DNA of 64,000 nucleotides, taken from Begonia masoniana. Its lineage: Eukaryota > Streptophyta > Magnoliopsida > Cucurbitales > Begoniaceae. Under the pieces are notes generated by a model. That model saw only the letters and a list, made by a program, of their open reading frames with translations. It searched no databases and was not told where the DNA came from. Positions 57,401 to 64,000 of this stretch are shown piece by piece (within the stretch, counting starts at the first letter, position 1; every line of letters starts with the position of its first letter). The translations under genes were made by a program, and so were the position numbers. The stretch spans positions 6,708,858 through 6,772,857 of the forward strand of contig CM039512.1 of assembly GCA_022432975.1 (NCBI GenBank). Direction: 5' to 3'.

Positions 57401-59370
57401 AATTGAAATTTTGAATAATTTATGTTGACTTCGTCATTGATAAAATTTTATAAATAGTTTTAATTATGCATTTATTTTAATTTTGATTAAAACTATTTAA
57501 TGATTGAATATTGTTTTAACATTATGCACATTTAAAGTTTTATTCAAATTTTTTTAAAAATTTTAAAAATTATGATCATAATGCTAGAAATTAAATATGA
57601 TTTATAAAATCAAATTTGATAAAAAGTTAAGATTTTTAAACTAAAATAATTTAGAATTTAGTCCCTCACACTTCCATATAGCCTTTGTCAAATCTCCGTC
57701 GCTTTTGAACTTTGATGTCGCTGCCTGAAAAAGACTGTATTCAAATAATGAGGAGAATAGAAAGTAAATATATGGTGTCATTTCCAATTAGCTGCAATAA
57801 GTTGAATCGAAGGTGCAGTAAATGAAAGTCAATTCTCGTCGTTTTTATGAAAATGCCAACTATCACATTCGATGATTTATAACCTTTTCATATAATTTGA
57901 AACCGGTACCGACAAGCTGCCCTGACACAAAGTTAATCCAGCTTCTTGTCCATATTTGCAATACTTCCACAAAATTTAACAATAACAAGGTCCAGAATTC
58001 ATGCTCTCTTTCTCTCTTCCAAAATCTCCATTTTCGGCCATCAGTCCCAACTACCATTGCTTCCAACGAGATATTGCTGATCATTGCTGTATATTTCTGC
58101 GTCGGTGTCTTCATGTAAAAAAAAAAAAAAAATCTACATCTGGGTTTCCATTCTCAATGCCAAAAGCTGAACAACTCCGAGAGGAAAAGATCAAAGCGGA
58201 GAGATCCAGACAAGAAGATAACAAACGCGCAGTTTCTATGAAGTCGAACCGAGCCCTGTGGCAACCCACAGGCGACGAGTAAGATAAAAAGTAATAATAT
58301 CACACTAAAAACGTTAATATTTATCGAACTAAATGAAACGTGGTTAATTAAAAATACTTTTAATTTAAAATAGTTACTATGTTCAAGATTTATTTTGTTA
58401 AAAGAACTAAAACTAATGCATGCAAAATAAAAACTCTAAATTCTGTGAAATCGAATCGTGAACTCTTATTCGCAAGCAATTCAAACTCTAAAGTTGAAAT
58501 GTTTGTTAATTGACTCGTGTTAATTATTGTGACAGTGACTTGGGCCTTGATTCTGATATCATTTAAGATAATTAAGGTGTAACAGTAAAAAATTAGGCTG
58601 AGCTTAGATTGGCCCACGTAATAATAATGAAATTTTAAATAAATAAATAAAAACAAGGAAAGCCTAGAGAAAGATGAAGGGAAGTGGAGTGATGAATTAG
58701 AGAAGGTGTAGGAAGGAAGGACCCACTCAAAGGACTTTCTCTTTAAGCTACCTAAGCTTTCAAATGAATATTACTTTCTCCATAAAAGTGTACTTCAATT
58801 CATTATTACTTCATTATCTCTCTCTCTCTCAACCTTTTTTTTGTATCATCAAAAGTTAACCTTCTGTATTTGTTTAGAACAATTGCTTTTTGAGACCTTT
58901 TTAAAAAAAAAAAATTATCATGAACTTTTGTATTAAAGCACATCAAATACACAATAGATCATATTCAAATATAATATTAATATATTAGGTGTTTTTTATT
59001 TGTTCAAAAGATCTACAACTAAAACTTTATTTTTGGTATTAGTTTTTTGGAGCAACTTTGTTTCAAATCATTATTATCCAACCGATGGCTCATGGATGAG
59101 GAGGGGTTACGAGGGTGGGCCCCGTTGTATCATATTACATAAGCAAGGATGGACAACGGGTCCCACGATGTCATACATACATGGACCTCACTCGCAATCC
59201 CTTGTTTTTTTTTCTAAGTGGGGACCACGTTGAGTCCAAAAGTAAAATAATGAAAATGAGAAGAGAAGTGGACAGGGAGCTGAGTCTACCGTCTACGGGG
59301 CAAATCCTTCATTGCTCATTGATTTGACTGCTCCTCCACGTAGTGTTTCCGATTTTTTTCTTACCATTAT
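57401..59370. other. Intergenic DNA with possible coding remnants at 57660-58285
   Basis: Most of it is AT-rich and non-coding. On the plus strand a reading from ATG at 58157 gives MPKAEQLREEKIKAERSRQE and continues to ALWQPTGDE and a stop at 58283, with gene-like composition. On the minus strand, 58114-57866 is open and ends at a GT donor-like site. 57720-57665 follows a good acceptor (CTTTTTCAG|GCAGCG) and reads KSDGDLTKAIWKCEG. I do not recognise a family and cannot join these into one gene. They may be relics or short exons of an unannotated gene. 59000-59340 shows no convincing coding. Confidence 0.35.
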
Positions 59371-59379
59371 TATTATTTT

Positions 59380-60128
59380 GGTTAATATTCAATTTAAATT
59401 CAGAAATACGATATATTGAACAAAAACCATTTTTAATTAAATTTTTGAACGATCTAAACTTTAAAATATTAAAAAAATTCTAAATAAGCCTTGTCGGCCT
59501 TCCGATCTCAACATCGCAGGGCCGATCTCACTTGACATGTTCAAGTGAGATAGGAGGTGGTGACCCTCATTTTCGACAAAAAACATAACAAATGATATAA
59601 AAAAATTTTGAAATTTTTAATTGAGAGTAATTAAATTTAACCGGTAAACTGGTGATGACTGTAAAAAACATACCAATCAATATCAAAGTTTCTTGAAAAT
59701 TTTATCATATGTTCAAAGTATCATGAGAAAATAATCTGAAAATTTTCAACACTTGTACGATTAATTATATTTTTTTAAAATATTCTTTAAAATAGATGTA
59801 AAAAATTATAATAAAACATACAGATGTTAAAAATCACAAAACCTTTTATATTATCTTCTAATAATATGCTGAACATGTGGTAAAAATTTCAATAAATTTC
59901 AATATCGTTTACTATGTTTTTTTTTTTTTAATGGTCAAGAACAGGTTACCATCCTTGATCTCACTTGAATGTGCCAAGTGAGAACAACCCCCGATCTGGA
60001 GATCAGAGGGCCGACAAGGTTTATTTTGAACGTTTTTTGTACTTTGATATTTAGATCGTTCGAAAATTTACTTGAATGTGATTTTTGTTCAATACCTAGT
60101 CCTTTAGGATTTAAATTAAATATTACCC
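59380..60128. mobile_element. Short Mutator-like element with long terminal inverted repeats
   Basis: The left arm (59380 to about 59590) and right arm (about 59940-60128) are imperfect inverted repeats of about 200 bp. Shared blocks include CCTTGTCGGCC, CTCACTTG and CAAGTGAGAT, TTGAACAAAAA and GAACGATCTAAA. The ends are GGTTAATATT and AATATTACCC. A 9-bp TATTATTTT flanks both sides (59371-59379 and 60129-60137), the length expected for Mutator elements, although it is low-complexity. The 350-bp centre encodes nothing. Confidence 0.7.
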
Positions 60129-60150
60129 TATTATTTTTCATATTTCTATC

Positions 60151-61436
60151 TGTAGGATCGAGATTGTCTAAGATGGGGGTGAATTAGACCTTTTTAATTT
60201 TCTTAAACTAATCAGCAAGCAAACACAATAATACAAATAACAGAGAGAGAAAAAAAAATCAACACAAGATTTTTACGTGGTTCTACCAAACATTGCCTAC
60301 ATCCACGCTTCAAGGTTCACCCCTTGAAGATCCTTAACCTTCTCCTCAGCAAGAAAAACAGATCGGAATTCCGGGCTCCGATCAACTGCCTTTACAATTC
60401 AGGATTGAACTTCACGGGCGTCAATCCACTGCCTTATACAGATTGTAGAGTTTGTAAAATGGTAAGCTCAGACTACACTCTCACAATGATTAAATCTCAA
60501 GTTAATGTAGAGAGGTGTAGAAGAAATACAGAGTATGAATGATTTTTGCAGATTAGGGCTCAAGAGTAAGATTCGCAAAAGTTGTTCATTCGTGCTCTAA
60601 CCTTGGCTTAAATACTCTGTATGTTAGTCGGCTCTTGACTTCAATGCTCCTTTCTCCAAATGGAAAATGTTACCGTTGGGAAGCATCCGTACTAGATCAG
60701 GTAGCCGTTGCCGTCTGTAGTTGCAAGTCGTCGTCGCCATTAAAGTTCTAGAGTTAATGCTGAAAACGACGTCACTGTAGCTTCGCGGCTATTTTGAATT
60801 CTGGCGGAAGACCATCGGTGGAAGCAGCTTTAAAAAGCTATCGGCATGAGTATCTTCAAAACGCCATCGGTAGATGCAACCTTGAGAACTTCATCGGCAG
60901 ATGCAGCTTGGAATGCTATCGGCAGATGCAGCTCGAATGTTATCGGCAGATGGAGCTCGAAAGTTATCGGCAGATGGAGCTCGAAAGTTATCGGCAGATG
61001 CACCTTGAAAAATCGTCGGCAGATGCATCTTTCCAACTTCATCGGCAAAAGCATCTTGACATTCCATCGGCAGATGTGAGCATTGAATGTCATCGGTAGA
61101 TGTGACTTGAACGCCATCGGTAGATGTCTTTATTTAAGTACTTTGCCTTTGTCGTTTAGCAAACGGTTTGGGTTGTCTTCAAATGCCATCGGCAGGAAGA
61201 ACTAAAACAGCAGATGTAATTGGCAGATGTAACTTTTGTTTACCAATTTTTCAGCCCTGTACACTTAACTCGATTCATTAGACAACTAAAATACCCTTTT
61301 TAAGGGTATCTCCAAAAGATTAAAATCAAATGCATAATTCAATATTCTCATTTTATAAACATAATCAAATTACATATTTAACATTCAAATATATCATCAA
61401 AAACATATTTAGACTTAAACTCTATTTAAGTCAACA
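60151..61436 (-). repeat. Element H 3' LTR with CGGCAGATG array
   Basis: It runs from TGTAGGATCGAGATTG to TTTAAGTCAACA. About 60800-61230 consists of repeats with the core TCGGCAGATG; the most regular unit is 24 bp (ATCGGCAGATGGAGCTCGAA plus AGTT). It also contains TTTGTCGTTTAGCAAACGG at 61147-61165, like the motif in the Ty3 LTRs of this window. ORFs in the array are by-products. Confidence 0.75.
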
Positions 61437-62125
61437 ATCTCCCCATTTTTTATGATGACAAATTATGAGTATAAAATTTGATTAACCATTACTCTCCCCT
61501 ATAATTCTAGCTCCCCCATAGCAAATGCATGTATTCCAAAAACAAACAGGGAGCATACCAGAGTTTCAAAAATATGCATATATCCAGATTTCCAAAATAT
61601 AGTAATGGCACAAAGCATAGATCAAATATATTTATTTATACCATTCTCCCCCATTGACATTATAAAAAACAAACAGAGAGATAAACAAAATCAAGGCATT
61701 CAGCACACAGAATAGAAATATCAGCAAAATGTAAGTAGAAATTAATAAAATTGTGTACCAATTGGTTACAAACAAAAACATCTATTTAAAGAAAGAGACA
61801 AAATGATTCCAGAAAGCTTGGCTAATCCAAGCAGGTACTTCAAAGTTTGAGTGAAAATATGCATCTACAAGGGCACGAAGAGAATGAATATCAAGAAGGA
61901 TAGATGGTTGATAAAGCACAAAATCCTGGCATGGAGTAGGCTCTGGCTGAGGAGCAACAGAGGTAGAGGGACCTTAATACACCACCATGTCCATACATGA
62001 AGGAGGCTCGACAGAGAGACCAGCAGTAGACGCATCAGGAAGAGAGAAAACAAATTCAGCCTCCTGAAGATCCAGTGACATGAAGCGCACATCTCAATAA
62101 CTGCAGGCCTGGAAAGAGGAAGAAA
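61437..62125 (-). other. Element H 3' untranslated region and polypurine tract
   Basis: The complement of the polypurine tract (ATCTCCCCATTTTTTATG) lies at 61437-61454. The rest is AT-rich with no convincing ORF. Frames at 61865-62092 continue past the stop of the envelope-position ORF but show no domain. Confidence 0.6.
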
Positions 62126-63868
62126 TCAATCTTCAAAGCAGGCCTCGGGAACACTGATAGAGCTAGATGGTTCAGGTTCTGGTTCGGGATGCAGATTGTC
62201 AAGTGAGGATTTGAGTGACTTAAGTTCCCGGGCTACAATGCGCCTATCAGCATCCAGTTTCTGAGACAACAAGCCAAGACCGGTATCTAAAGCTGTGCGT
62301 ATGTCTTTTTGATTCTTGGCTAGCTTGGCATCTAGAGACTGTTCAATCCTACTTTCAATGGAATTGAGAGCTGTCTCAATGCGGTCAATAGAGACCTTCA
62401 GCTCATTATACTGAGTCTCACTCATCGAAAATCTCCTCTGATAAGTTAGAGGAGTGGCAGGTGGTACTGAGGGAATGGGTGAGAATACTGGTACTTGAGG
62501 AGTGAGGGGGATTGGTGAAAGGGCAGGTAGTGAAGGCATCAAAAGTGCAGGTGAAGGAGGTGAAGGGATTGGGACTTAAGAAGCAGTTGTACTTGGAGGA
62601 GGTAATTGGATTGTAGGAGGTGGTTGGACTGGTGGTGGAGGAGCTATATCCTGTTGGACTGGAGATGGAGGAGCTGGAGGCAGAGCCGGTAATAGAAGGG
62701 CAGGTGGAGGAGATGGAGGATTCTCTGGAAGGGGTAGGGGCACAGAGGAGGGAGTAGAGATTTCCTCTGAAATAAGTGCCCGTGAGAAAGGGGCTGGACG
62801 CCTTCGCACAAGAGGAGGTTGGAAGCTAGAAGCCTGAGATTGAGAAGGGGAATTATCGAATGCAGGTATCTCAGAGTCATCCCCTCCTTCAGCAGTGGAC
62901 TCCTCCAGCAGGCTAAGTTTTCTCTTTCCATTTTTGGCAACTGCTGCTTTAGCAGTATTTCGCTTAGGAGCATTCACAACAAACTCCCCAGTTCTGGTTC
63001 TCTTTATTCCCATTTTGGTCAAAGTGGTTTTGGAATAGAAACTTGTGGACTGAAGACAGAAGGGGTCTTCATCCTCTGGAAAGACAACCTCAAGATGCAT
63101 AAAAATCTTCATGAGAAGCAGGTTGTAAGGAAAGGAGGTAGCTCTGGATGTCACAGCCTGAATCATCCTTCGAACCACAACATATCCAAGATTGAAGGGG
63201 GCCTTTTGGTACAGTGCAAACAGAACAAAAAGCTCCATTGCACTCACCTCATCATAGTGACCACCCTTAGGGATAATATTGTACCCTATCATCTGATGAA
63301 ACAACCTGGCTCTTGCAGTCAAGTGTTTGCCTTTAAGAGGATCAGGGGTATGGTTTGGGTCAAGAATTATAAGCTGTAGAAAACTTAGACCCTCAGATGT
63401 ACCAAAGAAAGATGGCTCAGAGCCGGTCATATACTGGAAAGGGCGGCTATCTAAATGTGAGCACTCCAAAAGGGCATTAATAAATTGAGGAGTAATCTCT
63501 ATATACTTGCTATACACATAGCTCTTAATAATAGAGAAATCAGAAGTAAAACTCATATTAGCATAGAACATTCTGATTGCCACTGGGTAATAGTACTATT
63601 CTATTTCAAATAATCCTAACAACCCAAGATCCTTCAAGGGTTCTATAATATTCATTCCTGCTAAGTCATCAAAGTATATCCCTCGACTGGGGATTAAAGT
63701 TTTGTACCTATAGTCGTCATGGTACCTTAACTCAGCAGCCTTAAAGAGAAAGAAGAGAGATGGCTACTCTTTGGCACGAGGAATCTCTCGGGGAGGACGT
63801 GCGGATACTTTGGCCTTCTTCTTGGCCGGTTTGGCAACAGCGTGGGAAGATGAACCCAGAAAATCCAT
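62126..63868 (-). pseudogene. Element H ORF in the envelope position, with in-frame stops
   Basis: One frame starts MDFLGSSSHAVAKPAKKKAK at 63868 and runs about 581 codons to 62126. In-frame stops fall near 63765 and 63595, and another at 62576-62578. The N-terminus is basic. A globular part follows with VAIRMFYANMSF, YIEITPQFINALLE and MIGYNIIPKGGHYDEVSAME, similar in layout to the plant transposon-type ORF of element C. Then come a Lys-rich stretch (AKNGKRKLS), a long Pro-rich region and a coiled-coil-like tail (residues about 460-560). SIRE elements are known for an extra ORF here, usually called envelope-like. I see no clear membrane segment. The stops show decay, and the function is unknown. 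Confidence 0.7.
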
Positions 63869-64000
63869 TTGAAAAAATAAGACTCGAGAGAGAGAACTGG
63901 TAGGGTAGGGTTTTTCAGAAAGAGCGCGAAAAGTAAAGCGTCTCTGAAAAGAAACTTAGTTTAAAAGGAAGAGGGCTTCGCCTGACGGGATGAAGTCACA
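63869..64000 (-). other. Element H sequence upstream of the extra ORF
   Basis: It holds a GAGAGAGAGA run (63885-63896) and no ORF of note. Pol would be expected beyond the window edge. Confidence 0.4.

Larger units (their letters stand above)
60151..64000 (-). mobile_element. Element H: SIRE/Maximus-like Copia retrotransposon, 3' part
   Basis: The 3' LTR (60151-61436) is followed by a tract whose minus strand reads TTTGTCATCATAAAAAATGG then GGAGATTGTTGA. This is the typical polypurine region and LTR junction of SIRE-type elements. A long ORF in the envelope position lies beyond it at 63868-62126. Pol, gag and the 5' LTR would lie to the right of the window. The Copia assignment rests on the junction and gene order, not on pol. 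Confidence 0.7.

Noticed and set aside
60794..61117. Overlapping ORFs of 77-101 codons on both strands with repeated short peptides
   Set aside because: They are translations of the CGGCAGATG array in the H LTR.
62819..63379. Plus-strand ORF of 186 codons, and 62644-62973 on the minus strand
   Set aside because: Both are alternative frames over the envelope-position ORF of element H, which has the better composition and family resemblance.

Overview
This is plant nuclear DNA, almost certainly from a eudicot. It holds spliced genes with GT-AG introns for a SPEAR/TIE-type EAR repressor, a xyloglucan endotransglucosylase and a two-domain glyoxalase I. These lie among Ty3 (Gypsy), Ty1 (Copia), Cassandra TRIM and Mutator-type transposons. 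No bacterial, organellar or CRISPR feature is present. I could not fix the species from sequence alone.

Layout. 1-1308 is the end of a Ty3 LTR. 1466-28169 is one old Athila-like Ty3 element ('C', minus strand, target duplication ACTAT) that has taken up others. A chromovirus-like Ty3 element 'A' (2230-14955, duplication AAAAT) sits in its left LTR, and a second one, 'B' (2359-10897, minus strand), sits in A's 5' LTR. A rearranged Cassandra (16250-16886) and a solo LTR 'G' (19805-22758) are also inside C. 30496-37401 is a Copia element 'F' (duplication CTTCT) split by solo LTR 'E' (31361-33926). 37.4-50 kb is the gene island: the SPEAR gene (40781-43635, +), the XTH gene (45018-46286, +) and the glyoxalase I gene (47118-49797, -), with the last two convergent. 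50981-56436 is a second Cassandra split by a 4.6-kb solo LTR 'D' that carries about 47 copies of a 47-bp minisatellite, and both may lie inside a decayed LTR 'J'. 59380-60128 is a short Mutator-like element. 60151-64000 is the 3' LTR and envelope-position ORF of a SIRE/Maximus-like Copia element 'H'.

Main observation. The long LTRs of the chromovirus-like families (A, B, D, E, G and probably J) share a leader intron with donor AG|GTAAGT and acceptor GATGTAG|GTG or a close variant. About 29-40 nt inside the donor lies a block of type CCTACAYCACA. It is the reverse complement of the acceptor itself, and the two arms co-vary between families. The loop between the arms is where tandem arrays have grown (47-bp, 140-bp, 92-bp and 24-bp units). 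Downstream of the intron the same LTRs carry a CGG-AGATG repeat and a GTCGTTTWGTGATCGG motif, both of which also appear in the LTR of the unrelated Copia element H.

All retroelement ORFs here are broken by stops, frameshifts, insertions or deletions. The three cellular genes look intact.
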